64,000 nt of DNA from contig NZ_CP064781.1 in assembly GCF_016858125.1 (NCBI RefSeq), positions 744,001 through 808,000 of the forward strand, read 5' to 3'. The DNA comes from Azospira restricta (GTDB lineage Bacteria; Pseudomonadota; Gammaproteobacteria; Burkholderiales; Rhodocyclaceae). Position numbers and translations under genes: made by a program. Shown in pieces: positions 1-8,099 of this stretch (the stretch's first letter is position 1; each line of letters begins with the position of its first letter). The notes beneath the pieces are model-generated. The model was given only the letters and a program-made list of their open reading frames with translations. It did not search any database and had not been told where the DNA came from.

Positions 1-845
1 TTGTTGGCAGTCTCCGAAACTTTCGTCCCACTTTTTGTAAAAGCCTTGACGATCTTCAGCTCGATAACAGCGTGATTCGTGGTTTTCGACGCATCTAATG
101 GATCCTGCTCGACAAGACTAAGGTCATATCGCCCAAATGTGCCGGTTCCTTCCCGCTTTACTCGTATATTCCCTAGGGCATGGGCAAGCCCGATCTCTAC
201 AATACTCTGGATAGCGTTCTCAGCCCGTTCTACCGGATAGTGCTTCGGACCATCCGCCCAAAGCCCGCTAGATAGCAACGATGCAGTTGGCGTTATTAAG
301 GAGCGCTCATGAATTCTATCCATGACGCATTTGAGAGTTTGTGCGTCAATGTGCGCTCCACCAAAAAGGATATCCTCGCAATCATCGGCGGCGTCTATTC
401 CTTTGGGATAGTAGCGTAGAGCTGCTGCGTTCTGAGATCCATCGAAGTAGATAGCAGGTCTTCCCCCCGAAACCAATGTTTCTGAGACGAATGAAAAAAT
501 TGCATCAGTGTCCGCCCTGGTGGGGATTGCAACTCCTCTGCTGGAGTTCATAGCCTGGCTACCGAACCAGATCTTTCCGGCTACATTGACGTTCCCAAGG
601 CTGAAGGTCGGCTCACGCTTCAGGGTGACGGCTTCAACGTCGGGAGCTGGACCCAGGACGTATAGGGATGGCGCCGAACAGAGGCCTTCTTTATCTTTGG
701 CGCTACGAATACTGATGATCTTCGCGACACTGTGGACAAAGCGTATCTCTTCAGAGAGATGTTGATAGTATTGACTCCCATTATAGCTACGCACTGTAGC
801 GGCCAAATTGTCTTGGCTCCAAAGGCCTAGCTTAGTGTCATCCAT
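1..845 (-). CDS. ABC-3C system effector, PD-(D/E)XK nuclease-like (partial, runs off left edge)
   Basis: An open minus-strand frame of 281 codons with no stop runs from ATG at 845 to the window edge. It overlaps the end of the upstream gene by 8 bp (ATGGATGA), so it is the third gene of one operon. The first ~200 residues are not recognised. Around residues 205-264 the pattern fits a PD-(D/E)XK nuclease core: a Glu-bearing helix (E209), then GRYDLSLVE with D241, then AVIELKI with E262 and K264. Position behind an SMC-like ATPase and a small middle protein matches ABC three-component conflict systems (the group containing Lamassu), in which the third gene is the toxic effector. The nuclease assignment rests on motif shape only; the C-terminus is missing. 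Confidence 0.7.
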   Translation of the reverse strand, partial: MDDTKLGLWSQDNLAATVRSYNGSQYYQHLSEEIRFVHSVAKIISIRSAKDKEGLCSAPSLYVLGPAPDVEAVTLKREPTFSLGNVNVAGKIWFGSQAMNSSRGVAIPTRADTDAIFSFVSETLVSGGRPAIYFDGSQNAAALRYYPKGIDAADDCEDILFGGAHIDAQTLKCVMDRIHERSLITPTASLLSSGLWADGPKHYPVERAENAIQSIVEIGLAHALGNIRVKREGTGTFGRYDLSLVEQDPLDASKTTNHAVIELKIVKAFTKSGTKVSETAN

Positions 846-1506
846 GGCTGACTCGACAGGCAATGTGATTGACGTAAACGTCAATGATTTCGGCAGGATT
901 CATCTCGCCGTTTGCGATTTCGCGAATTTTGCCGGTGGCGTGCGAGGTGGCCGTTTCCTCAGTGCCTAACCATTCACCTAGGTCAATAACCTGACCCGAG
1001 TCAACGGCAGGGTTCCCGTAGGTAGCATCTTCACTCATCGCTGTCAGGGTTTGCTCGTCCGACAACCGGGAAAATGCCTCGACGACCTCTCGGAAAAAAA
1101 CCAGCATATCTCCCTCGCCGGGAAGTTCGCGTAGGGTTGTCAAAATTGGTTCTGCATGTTTTGACTCGAGGCTTAATCTCGGTAGCAAGATAGAAGAGCC
1201 GTCATCGGTACGCCCGATATCTAAGCTGTCGACCCGGATGAGGCCCATCCCAATAAGTCGGTCGACATCCTGCTGCAATGTGGGGTAGTAAGGGGCCTTC
1301 GATTGCTTCAGTACCTTGCCATCCAATGGCTCAATCTTCCAAGTTGGCGCGAGCACTTCGGAAAGATATGTAATCACGTGCAAAGAGTTTGTCGTAATCG
1401 GTGTTAAACCGACCCAATGGCAAGCATCCAAAATTGATAGGATCCTGAGCCATCGCCTATGCTGATCAACGGGTTCCAATCGACTGGGAGAATGGTCGCT
1501 ATCCAT
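838..1506 (-). CDS. ABC-3C system middle component
   Basis: 222 aa. The start is ATG at 1506, preceded by a strong AGGAGG six bases upstream; it overlaps the stop of the ATPase gene by 8 bp, showing tight translational coupling. The protein has no enzyme motif. The N-terminal half is helical, and residues around YYPTLQQDVDRLIGMGLIRV look like the recognition part of a winged-helix fold. Such proteins of about 150-250 aa sit between the ATPase and effector in ABC-3C systems and are thought to tether or gate the effector. Assignment is by size, position and the winged-helix-like stretch, not by a diagnostic motif. Confidence 0.65.
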   Translation of the reverse strand: MDSDHSPSRLEPVDQHRRWLRILSILDACHWVGLTPITTNSLHVITYLSEVLAPTWKIEPLDGKVLKQSKAPYYPTLQQDVDRLIGMGLIRVDSLDIGRTDDGSSILLPRLSLESKHAEPILTTLRELPGEGDMLVFFREVVEAFSRLSDEQTLTAMSEDATYGNPAVDSGQVIDLGEWLGTEETATSHATGKIREIANGEMNPAEIIDVYVNHIACRVSHG

Positions 1507-3505
1507 GCAGACCTCCTGAAGAGAGAATTTTTTGTAGTTCCTCTTCATATTCCGAGCGATTATCACGCAATGCTGCAGTTGGGATTGCAATGCTCATGAG
1601 GTTAACAAGACGCTGCTTTTTGTCCTCTGGTGTGATGCCGCCTTTAATCATCTCAGGAAGCAATTGCCCATCAATCAGGTTTGATGCGACTACCAAGCGG
1701 TTATTCGTGTCAGGTTTCCCAAAGCGGCAAAGTACGCTGGCCGCTCTCTTCACAAAAAAGGCATCTAGTGACGATTCCGGTGCGTCGATTACCAGCGAAC
1801 CCCCAGTGCCTTCGCCGGCAACTTGAATCAGCGCCATACGAAAAGCTAGGTCAATAAATTCTCGCTGGCTCTCCGATACGGCCTGCGGCCCAGTCCGTGG
1901 GGTTCGTTCCGTAAAATTTGAACCGCTCATCTCGAGATTGAATGCAGGGAAGGAAACCTTGCCAATACCGGTCTGGCCCAAAGTCGTGCTTATAGGGGAC
2001 CATTTCAGTTGAGCATCTTCGGCAAGAAAACCACCTGCATATGATGCGAACGATCTCTTGATTGCATCAGAATGCTGCAGTATCCGTGTATTTGCTTTAT
2101 CGACTATGTCTCTAAATGAGTCCGCGAGCTTAGTTAGTTCAGCCTTGTCACCGGCTAAGGCTTCACTGAGGCTTGATAGATCCGATTTTGCTTTGGCCTG
2201 CTTCTCGTTGCCTTGTGGCAAAGCATTTTCGATTCGGCTAATCTGCTTCGCACGCTCTGCAATGTCTGCACGCGTTTCAATTAGACGGGTGGCGACGGCA
2301 TCGTATTTTTTTGAAACATTTTCCAGCTCACTCTTTAATACGGTTACTCGCAACCTGTCCGCGTCTAGTTTCTCGTAAAGAGATTGCACTTTCTCTTTTG
2401 AGAGCGAAACAACATTTCCGCTTGACGAGTCAGGGGCAAGATCAGTTCCACAGACGATACACCTGAGGTGTGCCACTCGCTCTGAGAGTTCCGCAGCAGC
2501 TGCCGGAGCTTCATGGCCACAAACGGCGCAATGATTCTGTGCGATGACTAACGAGTAGAGATGTTGTGCTGTCTGCTTATCGGAAGGAAAGTAGCTCCTG
2601 AGCAGTGCCAGCTTTTCTGATTCAAGAGCACGGGCACGTCTGTCCACATCTAACTCAGCTGCCAAAAGATTCCTTCGCAATTCATGTCTCTTGGCGTCAA
2701 GAGCGTCAGCATCGGTGCTAAGCGCGGTATGCCTTGTTTCATCCTCTTCTTGAAGGCTTGTTAACGAAGTTAGCTCGGCACGTAAGGACGCCTCATCACC
2801 AAGTGCCTTATCTTCAGCTAGGATTCGCTTCTTCAGGCGATTTAGCGATGCGGTGTCGTTCCGATACTGGCTGTCTAGGCTCAGAATCCTCCTTTCCCGG
2901 GAATACCAATTTTCGGCTTCCTCAGGGGAAAGGAACATCATTCTATAAATGTGGCGCTGCGCAGAGGCGTCCCAAACCAGCTCTCGCCTATCCTCGAAAT
3001 AGAAAACCATGTGCCGCAGCAATAGCAGCCAATCACCGAAACTGGATACGCCGGAAAGCTTCGGGAGGAGTTTCTGATATTCCGCCTCGTCGTATACGGG
3101 TTTTTCTTTATCGTATTGGAATGAGATTAAGCTCAGGTCTTTGAGATTCCGTCGGATGGTAAGGGTTTTTTGTGCAATCGTTAGCCGCAAGGTTGCAGTG
3201 GCATGGGCCGCCAAATCTTGGACGCGACTTGCAAACAAAGCCTTGTCCCAGGCATTCAACGGTTTAACGTCGAGCGAGGCTCCGCCGAGTTCCGCGGCCT
3301 CTAACGTCGCTCTCGGCAAATCGTATGCGCCCGCGAGCATGCGATAGAGAATTGTGATGAGCGTTGTTTTACCAAGTCCGTTGGCGCCTAAGATAAGTGT
3401 CAGACCTGGTTGGAAGTGAATGTTGATACCTGGTTGCTCGCTCGTTCCCGGATACAACCCGTAGTCGTTGACCTCCAGCTGCTCAAACACGGGGAAATTG
3501 ATCAT
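1499..3505 (-). CDS. SMC/Rad50-like ABC ATPase with zinc hook (ABC-3C type)
   Basis: 668 aa. Walker A is GANGLGKTT near residue 40; a long central coiled coil carries a zinc-hook-like pair of CxxC motifs (CAVC and CIVC, about residues 325-355); near the C-terminus come a signature-like SESQREFIDLAFRMAL and Walker B LVIDAPESSLD. This is the layout of Rad50/RecF-type ATPases that sense DNA ends or invading DNA. It heads an operon with two 8-bp overlaps to a middle component and a nuclease-like effector, so a phage- or plasmid-defence role is inferred. It differs from housekeeping RecN/SbcC in length and context. Expected action: cytoplasmic, ATP-driven recognition that licenses the effector. 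Confidence 0.8.
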   Translation of the reverse strand: MINFPVFEQLEVNDYGLYPGTSEQPGINIHFQPGLTLILGANGLGKTTLITILYRMLAGAYDLPRATLEAAELGGASLDVKPLNAWDKALFASRVQDLAAHATATLRLTIAQKTLTIRRNLKDLSLISFQYDKEKPVYDEAEYQKLLPKLSGVSSFGDWLLLLRHMVFYFEDRRELVWDASAQRHIYRMMFLSPEEAENWYSRERRILSLDSQYRNDTASLNRLKKRILAEDKALGDEASLRAELTSLTSLQEEDETRHTALSTDADALDAKRHELRRNLLAAELDVDRRARALESEKLALLRSYFPSDKQTAQHLYSLVIAQNHCAVCGHEAPAAAAELSERVAHLRCIVCGTDLAPDSSSGNVVSLSKEKVQSLYEKLDADRLRVTVLKSELENVSKKYDAVATRLIETRADIAERAKQISRIENALPQGNEKQAKAKSDLSSLSEALAGDKAELTKLADSFRDIVDKANTRILQHSDAIKRSFASYAGGFLAEDAQLKWSPISTTLGQTGIGKVSFPAFNLEMSGSNFTERTPRTGPQAVSESQREFIDLAFRMALIQVAGEGTGGSLVIDAPESSLDAFFVKRAASVLCRFGKPDTNNRLVVASNLIDGQLLPEMIKGGITPEDKKQRLVNLMSIAIPTAALRDNRSEYEEELQKILSSGGLHG

Positions 3506-3804
3506 CTTCCAAGTCTTTCACTAGTCGCATTAGTGGAGCTCTGCCAAGCTGCCAACGCGCCCTGCTGGCATTAAATTCTCCGAGCGTTGTGGGCAGATCC
3601 CAGCCGGCCGAAATGTCGCCTCTTGAAGTTTACTTGAAAAACCCCGTTCGCATAACTGTAGGTATCCGTTGGATACAACATGTATTTCATGGCTATGCCT
3701 ATTGATCGGAGTAAGGGGCAACCAGATTGATGACTCTCACACAATATGAGTCTCGCCAGTGAGCCGGCATAATGACGACTTCCTACTCCGCAGAGGCCAT
3801 AGTT

Positions 3805-4233
3805 ATGCCCAACATCGCTGCCGTTCTGAAGGAAGAAATCGCCCGCGTCTCGCGTCGGGAAGTGCGAGGTGAAACAGAGAAACTGAAGAAGGCGTCGGCG
3901 CAGTACCGAGCGCAAATCGCCGAGCTCAAGCGACAAGTGGCGGCACTGCAAAAGGAAGTCGCTAGCCTCGCGAAGATGAACAGGCAAGCGAAGCCGGTAG
4001 CGCCGGAAATCGATGGTGGAAAAATCCGTTGGAGTCCAAACAGATTGAAGGCACACCGAGAGCGGCTGGAGCTGTCAGCGGAGAAGTTCGGAAAGCTGTT
4101 CAATGTCTCTGGGCAGACAGTCTACAACTGGGAAGGTGGTACTCGTCCAGGCAAAGAGCACTTGGCCATGATCGCTCAGGTTCGAAAGCTGAGCAAGCGC
4201 CAGGCTCATGCCATAGTCGAAGCGAAGGCCTGA
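3805..4233 (+). CDS. Coiled-coil plus XRE-like HTH DNA-binding protein
   Basis: 142 aa from ATG 3805 (an in-frame ATG at 3772 would add 11 residues; 3805 is preferred because the MPNIAAVLKEEIAR start is typical of this family, from memory). Residues ~1-65 are a charged helix likely to form a coiled coil and dimerise. The C-terminal half has an XRE-type helix-turn-helix: LKAHRERLELSAEKFGKLF, then VSGQTVYNWEGG. Probably a small transcriptional regulator. It is divergent from the ABC-3C operon, separated by about 300 bp, so it could regulate that operon, but no operator was identified. Confidence 0.7.
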   Translation: MPNIAAVLKEEIARVSRREVRGETEKLKKASAQYRAQIAELKRQVAALQKEVASLAKMNRQAKPVAPEIDGGKIRWSPNRLKAHRERLELSAEKFGKLFNVSGQTVYNWEGGTRPGKEHLAMIAQVRKLSKRQAHAIVEAKA

Positions 4234-4247
4234 CGACACACTCCGTA

Positions 4248-4484
4248 TTAACGTTTCACACCTGCAGCCCCGCAAGCATCGGCTATTTTCTGATCATCGA
4301 TCACGCCGGATAGGTAAAGAGCCATCAGGATCTTCACCGGTTTTGGAATTTCCCGATCGCCTTCGTACCTCGATCCTCCGCTCTGTGTAACTCCAAAGCG
4401 AAACCAGAAATCTGATTGATTCTCGCCCTTCAGTCGCCGGATATCCGCTGGCTTCGACAAATCGATCTTCGTACGACGAGACAT
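4248..4484 (-). CDS. Small helix-turn-helix protein
   Basis: 78 aa. ATG at 4484 has GAGG eight bases upstream; the longer open frame with a TTG at 4499 lacks such a site. The sequence IRRLKGENQSDFWFRFGVTQSGGSRYEGDREIPKPV resembles a compact phage-repressor-like HTH in which a recognition helix follows the turn. The rest is a hydrophobic helix, and there is no other domain. It is tail-to-tail with the coiled-coil HTH protein. Probably a DNA-binding regulator carried by the island; target unknown. Confidence 0.65.
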   Translation of the reverse strand: MSRRTKIDLSKPADIRRLKGENQSDFWFRFGVTQSGGSRYEGDREIPKPVKILMALYLSGVIDDQKIADACGAAGVKR

Positions 4485-4606
4485 TTCGGTACCTCGCAAT
4501 AGACAAATGTCATTCGCATTTTGCCAGAGCGACCGAAATTTATGTCATCAGTCCGTATAGCCTTCTGGCAGTGGCCTGTCGATATCTCCTCCAGCGGCGA
4601 TCCGTG

Positions 4607-5386
4607 CTACACCTCGATCACCAGGTCCGGCCGGAATCCGGTATCTCCGGCAACGGTTTCATACGGATAGCCGCGTTGGTTGCTGACGATCCGACAGCCG
4701 TTTTCAGCGACAAAATCATTGTTGGTGTGCGTATGCCCATGGCACCACACATCGATTCGATGTTTCTTCATCAGCCAGGCAAGATCGGATACGAAGTACG
4801 GCGACAGATCACTGCCTTGGTGCTGCGGAGCCACGCAACCGCGATGCGGGGCGAAGTGCGTCACAACCACGGTCTTGCCGTCGAACGGCTGCGCCAATTC
4901 GGAATCTAACCAACGCACTGCCTTTTGATGCAGCTTTCGCGTATCGCTTGGTTGAAGCGCCTTGCCACCGGCAGCGTGAATCAACCAGTAATCGTTGATG
5001 CCAAGCTTGGCGTACGACATATGCTCGGACAATCTGTCCATGCCATTAAGATCAAAACCACTCCAGAGCGTGCAGCCGAGGACGCGTAGCCCGGGAAGCA
5101 GCAGCGTATCGCATTCCAAAAAGCTAATGCCTGCTATTTTCCATTGCGGTCGACGCAACTCGGCAAGCATGCCAAGGTGGGCATCGTAGTATTCGTGGTT
5201 TCCCGCGACGTAGACGATTTGGGGCGGCATTGAGGCATGACGAAAGACGTTCGCGGCCCATGCCAAGCCATGTGTATGCTTCCCGATGTCGCCGGCGAGA
5301 ATCACCATGTCGACGTCGAGCGGTGGCAGTTCCCACGGATCGTGCGAAAGTTCGAGGTGAAGGTCGGAGTAGAGCGCGAATCTCAC
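4607..5386 (-). CDS. Calcineurin-like metallophosphoesterase
   Basis: 259 aa. All metal-binding motifs of the calcineurin-like fold are present in order: SDLHLE (residue ~8), GDIGKH, GNHEYY, a late THFAP and GHTHTNND. It should bind two divalent metals and hydrolyse a phosphomono- or diester; the substrate cannot be deduced. The start is GTG at 5386, overlapping the stop of the upstream 58-aa gene by 4 bp (GTGA), so it is translationally coupled to that gene. Members of this family occur in housekeeping and in island contexts; here it shares an operon with a DUF1778 antitoxin-like gene. Confidence 0.85.
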   Translation of the reverse strand: MRFALYSDLHLELSHDPWELPPLDVDMVILAGDIGKHTHGLAWAANVFRHASMPPQIVYVAGNHEYYDAHLGMLAELRRPQWKIAGISFLECDTLLLPGLRVLGCTLWSGFDLNGMDRLSEHMSYAKLGINDYWLIHAAGGKALQPSDTRKLHQKAVRWLDSELAQPFDGKTVVVTHFAPHRGCVAPQHQGSDLSPYFVSDLAWLMKKHRIDVWCHGHTHTNNDFVAENGCRIVSNQRGYPYETVAGDTGFRPDLVIEV

Positions 5387-5559
5387 ACTTGGGCACGCCG
5401 CAGCGTTTCCATAAAGCCAGCGACGAAGGCATTGCGTTGCTCGCCCGGCACGAGGTATCCGAATTCGGCGGCGCGCGCCAGTGCGCTCGCAACGGCATCC
5501 CCGGGCCGAACGGCGGCTTCACCCTTCATGTACGCAAGATCGGAAGCGGTCATTTGCAT
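5383..5559 (-). CDS. Hypothetical protein, 58 aa
   Basis: Start ATG at 5559 is chosen for the AAGGAG nine bases upstream; the longer open frame to 5628 overlaps the DUF1778 gene and has no such site. The protein is Ala-rich and helical (AVASALARAAEFGYLVPGEQRNAFVAGFMETLRR), with no recognised domain. It sits between the DUF1778 gene (28-bp gap) and the metallophosphoesterase (4-bp overlap), so it is a middle gene of a three-gene unit. Function unknown. Confidence 0.6.
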   Translation of the reverse strand: MQMTASDLAYMKGEAAVRPGDAVASALARAAEFGYLVPGEQRNAFVAGFMETLRRAQV

Positions 5560-5587
5560 TGCAGTTCTCCTTGACTGATCTTTCACC

Positions 5588-5869
5588 TTATCCAACACGC
5601 AAAAGCTTTTCGCGGCGGGTGAAAGCACGCCTCAGAGCCGGGGACGGTTGTGGCGGCGCCAACAGCGCCTGTGCGACGCACTCCTGATCGCCCAGAGGCA
5701 GACGAACAACCTCAGCCTGCGCGATGGCGTGCCACGCAGCTTCGTACAAGGCGGCAACCACGAAATCGCTCATAGTGCGCCCTTGCATTTCGGCGGCACG
5801 CTTGAGCATCGCATGTAGATCGCTGCTGATTCGGGCTTCGAGTCGAGCAGTAGAACGGGCTGTGGGCAT
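5588..5869 (-). CDS. DUF1778 family antitoxin-like ribbon-helix-helix protein
   Basis: 93 aa. The N-terminal ~50 residues (LEARISSDLHAMLKRAAEMQGRTMSDFVVAAL) match the ribbon-helix-helix DNA-binding domain of DUF1778 antitoxins such as TacA. These normally precede a GNAT acetyltransferase toxin (TacT); no GNAT gene follows here. Instead a 58-aa protein and a metallophosphoesterase follow. The C-terminal tail (LLAPPQPSPALRRAFTRREKLLRVG), which in TacA neutralises the toxin, is present. It may be an orphan antitoxin or part of an atypical pair. Confidence 0.75.
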   Translation of the reverse strand: MPTARSTARLEARISSDLHAMLKRAAEMQGRTMSDFVVAALYEAAWHAIAQAEVVRLPLGDQECVAQALLAPPQPSPALRRAFTRREKLLRVG

Positions 5870-6017
5870 AGTTTCATCCTCCTCAAAGGATCATGCGGCA
5901 ATTAACCGTACGAGCCAACTACGGCTCTTGATATTTCTGAAGACAAAAATGACTGCGCAGAAATTTTGGCGATCGCTACTGCACTGATTATGGCAATCGG
6001 GTAACCTTCGCTCTGTA

Positions 6018-6965
6018 GTGCTCACACTATGGAGCGTAGGATTGCGTTGTGTCATTTCATTGCCATCGACCTGGGTTCGAGCCCATGACGTCGACGCTGC
6101 CTCTACGGGGGATATTGGCCCCCATTCACCAGACAGCCACGAGGTGAGATTTGATATTCCCGTAGGGTGTAAGGTCATGGTGGATGCTGGCGTGCGTTTA
6201 CTGTCGCTGGCAAATCAGTTGGATTCGACAACTCGCCGCGTTACCCTCAATTTCCAGGAGGGTCTTCCCGGCACGATGGGATACCTGAATCGCCTGGGGT
6301 TTTTTGATCATCTGGCCCGGGGGATTGATGTACTGCCCGCTCGTCCACAAGAATCTGGTGCCAGTATTTTTCGCGGCCAGAACAGCGATTTGGTTGAGAT
6401 TGCCCGCATCAACCCTAGCTGCTGCGATAGAACTTTGCCCGGTAGATTGGCCGACGTCATCGAGCATTCGGTCGGAGACCTTCAAGACAGTAAAACAATT
6501 GGTCATGTTGCGTTCACTGTATTCGGCGAGCTGATCGACAACATTTTCCAGCATAGCTCAACATTGCTCGATGGATTTGCAGCCCTACAGGTCTACGGTG
6601 GCCGTCGTCGCAAGGCTATTGTCGTCGTATCGGATAGTGGCCTCGGGCTGATGGAAACCCTTCGTCCGGCGCTTTGCACGGAATATCCAGCGCTCCAGCA
6701 TCTGTCTGACGCACATCTGTTGCTTCGCGCATTTCGCGAAGGGCTTTCAAGGCACGGGCAGGGCCGCGGCTGCGGACTGAAGACATCTGCCGAGCAGGCC
6801 ATCAAGTACAACGCCTCGGTTGAGGTGCGACTCCCCCAATCTAGAATTCAGCTCGCCGCAAACCACGGGCAATACGAACTCAATACAACGTTCTGCGTGG
6901 AGGGGCTGCCCTTAGTATGGGGTACTCACTATTGCTTCAGTTTTGGTCTTGACACGCACCGGTAA
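6018..6965 (+). CDS. STAS-GHKL ATPase fusion protein
   Basis: Up to 315 aa. The GTG at 6018 is the longest start; the homologous-looking part begins near GTG 6144 (MRFDIPVGCKVMVDAG), so the true protein may be ~273 aa, and no convincing ribosome site decides this. An N-terminal STAS-like region (VTLNFQEGLPGTMGYLNRLGFF) is followed by a GHKL ATP-binding fold: N-box ELIDNIFQHS, G1-like VVSDSGLGL and RHGQGRGCGLKT. No phospho-acceptor histidine domain is seen, so it resembles anti-sigma-factor-type kinases rather than a sensor kinase. The following gene (20-bp gap) encodes a DUF4325 STAS-like protein; the two probably form a partner-switch pair. Confidence 0.7.
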   Translation: MLTLWSVGLRCVISLPSTWVRAHDVDAASTGDIGPHSPDSHEVRFDIPVGCKVMVDAGVRLLSLANQLDSTTRRVTLNFQEGLPGTMGYLNRLGFFDHLARGIDVLPARPQESGASIFRGQNSDLVEIARINPSCCDRTLPGRLADVIEHSVGDLQDSKTIGHVAFTVFGELIDNIFQHSSTLLDGFAALQVYGGRRRKAIVVVSDSGLGLMETLRPALCTEYPALQHLSDAHLLLRAFREGLSRHGQGRGCGLKTSAEQAIKYNASVEVRLPQSRIQLAANHGQYELNTTFCVEGLPLVWGTHYCFSFGLDTHR

Positions 6966-6984
6966 TTCTGCTTCAATGAATTGA

Positions 6985-7539
6985 ATGAACGAGATGACGA
7001 AAAACATCCGGCTTCTAGACCTCATGGAGAGCCCAAATGGTTGGGGACATGAGGAAGGACGTGAAGTTTTTTCAAAGTTGCTGCAGGTTGTTGAAAGCAA
7101 CCCTGGAAAGCGGATTTTTCGGATTTCTCTGGACGGAGTCGCAAGGACAGATGCTTCCTTTCCGAGAGAAAGTGTCATGGAATTGGCCAGACGATACAGG
7201 GGAGACAAAGGATTTTGCCTTGTTGACTTGGAGAACATAGATCTCTTGGACAACTGGGAATCTGCTGCGGAAAAAAAGGAGCAACCCATAGTCTTGTGGC
7301 GACGGGACGGAAGCCACAAGATCATTGGCTTACAACCAAGTAAAGGGAACGCTGAAATTCTTGAGTTGGCTTTAAAGGTGCCCGTAATTAGAGCTGCTGA
7401 TGCCGTGACGCAATTGGATCTTAAGCTTCCAAATGCGAGCACCAAGCTTAAACAACTGTGGGAACAAGGCTTTTTACTCCGCAGAGAAGATGTCGCAGAG
7501 TCTGGCGGGGTTGAGTTTTTGTATTTTCGAATTCAGTAG
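6985..7539 (+). CDS. DUF4325 STAS-like protein with C-terminal winged helix
   Basis: 184 aa. Residues ~10-100 (GWGHEEGREVFSKLLQ, then RIFRISLDGVARTDASF, then CLVDLENIDLLDNW) fit the STAS-like DUF4325 domain. After a beta-rich linker, residues ~130-184 (DAVTQLDLKLPNASTKLKQL, LLRRED, VEFLYFRI) look like a winged helix: recognition helix followed by a two-strand wing. It lies 20 bp downstream of the STAS-GHKL gene and is surely co-transcribed. Inference: the ATPase controls the STAS part and thereby the DNA- or partner-binding of the tail. Codon use is AT-rich compared with neighbours, a sign of recent acquisition. Confidence 0.65.
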   Translation: MNEMTKNIRLLDLMESPNGWGHEEGREVFSKLLQVVESNPGKRIFRISLDGVARTDASFPRESVMELARRYRGDKGFCLVDLENIDLLDNWESAAEKKEQPIVLWRRDGSHKIIGLQPSKGNAEILELALKVPVIRAADAVTQLDLKLPNASTKLKQLWEQGFLLRREDVAESGGVEFLYFRIQ

Positions 7540-7665
7540 CTTTTTTTTAACATCTGGTTCAGTGGCTTCAATGAATCAGAATATCACAAGGGAGGTGAAA
7601 CGATATAGGAACAGCGAAGGCAAGCAGCGTAGCAACCAATCAGCATTTAATTCATAGAGGACATC

Positions 7666-7842
7666 ATGAGCAAATTCGAGCTTTTCAAAGGCACCAACGG
7701 CCAGTACTACTTCCGGCTCAAAGCCGAAAATGGCGAGATCATCGCCCATTCGGAGGGCTATACGTCGAAGCAAGGCGCACAGAATGGCATCGCAGCGGTT
7801 AAGCGCTGCGCTCCCATCGCGCCCGTTGTTGATCTTACCTAG
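7666..7842 (+). CDS. DUF1508 (YegP-like) small protein
   Basis: 58 aa, ATG at 7666 with AGAGGA upstream. The sequence FELFKGTNGQYYFRLKAENG, then SEGYTSKQGAQNGIAAVK is a single DUF1508/YegP repeat: a small alpha-beta unit of unknown biochemical function. E. coli YegP has two such repeats; this protein has one, which is common in other bacteria. A 9-bp gap separates it from the next small gene, which has AGGAG overlapping this gene's stop, so the two are one unit. Confidence 0.85.
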   Translation: MSKFELFKGTNGQYYFRLKAENGEIIAHSEGYTSKQGAQNGIAAVKRCAPIAPVVDLT

Positions 7843-7851
7843 GAGTACAAC

Positions 7852-8022
7852 ATGGCAAAAAATCCTCCGTCGGGCGACGGACGCCGCGTAGGTGCTGTCA
7901 AGCAACGGTCCCAGACTCAAACCCCAGCAGGCAATTGGGTCAAACGGGACTCTGGTTCGGGGCGTTTCATGGACCAGAAAGCCGATGGCAAACCGTTCAA
8001 GGGCGTCCGCAAGGAGAAGTAG
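7852..8022 (+). CDS. Conserved small basic protein, 56 aa
   Basis: MAKNPPSGDGRRVGAVKQ begins a lysine/arginine-rich, low-complexity protein ending GRFMDQKADGKPFKGVRKEK. AGGAG lies six bases before the ATG. I recall similar short proteins across many proteobacteria, usually beside other small genes, but no function is assigned. Probably largely disordered; may bind nucleic acid. It follows the DUF1508 gene directly. Confidence 0.7.
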   Translation: MAKNPPSGDGRRVGAVKQRSQTQTPAGNWVKRDSGSGRFMDQKADGKPFKGVRKEK

Positions 8023-8054
8023 CGCCTTGCGCCGCGCACAACTCGTCACAACGC

Positions 8055-8078
8055 CTCCGGGACCCATGAGTCCCGGAG
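8055..8078. terminator. Stem-loop between small-protein genes and DUF6765 gene
   Basis: A perfect 9-bp inverted repeat, CTCCGGGAC and GTCCCGGAG, with a 6-nt loop. There is no T-run, so it may be a Rho-independent terminator relic, an RNA-processing or mRNA-stabilising hairpin, or an operator. It lies 33 bp after the 56-aa gene and 21 bp before the DUF6765 start. Confidence 0.5.
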
Positions 8079-8099
8079 CGAATTAAGGAAAACTCAGTC

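Noticed and set aside
3530-4056. Minus-strand frames across the leader of the coiled-coil HTH gene
   Set aside because: No homology or ribosome site; they overlap the HTH gene and the divergent promoter region.
6065-6090. A tRNA-like T-arm (GGGTTCGAGCCC) near the start of the STAS-GHKL gene
   Set aside because: Only a partial stem fits; no acceptor stem, D-arm or anticodon arm is found around it.
7571-7657. A 28-codon frame before the DUF1508 gene
   Set aside because: Too short and without any recognised family; the sequence is probably leader.
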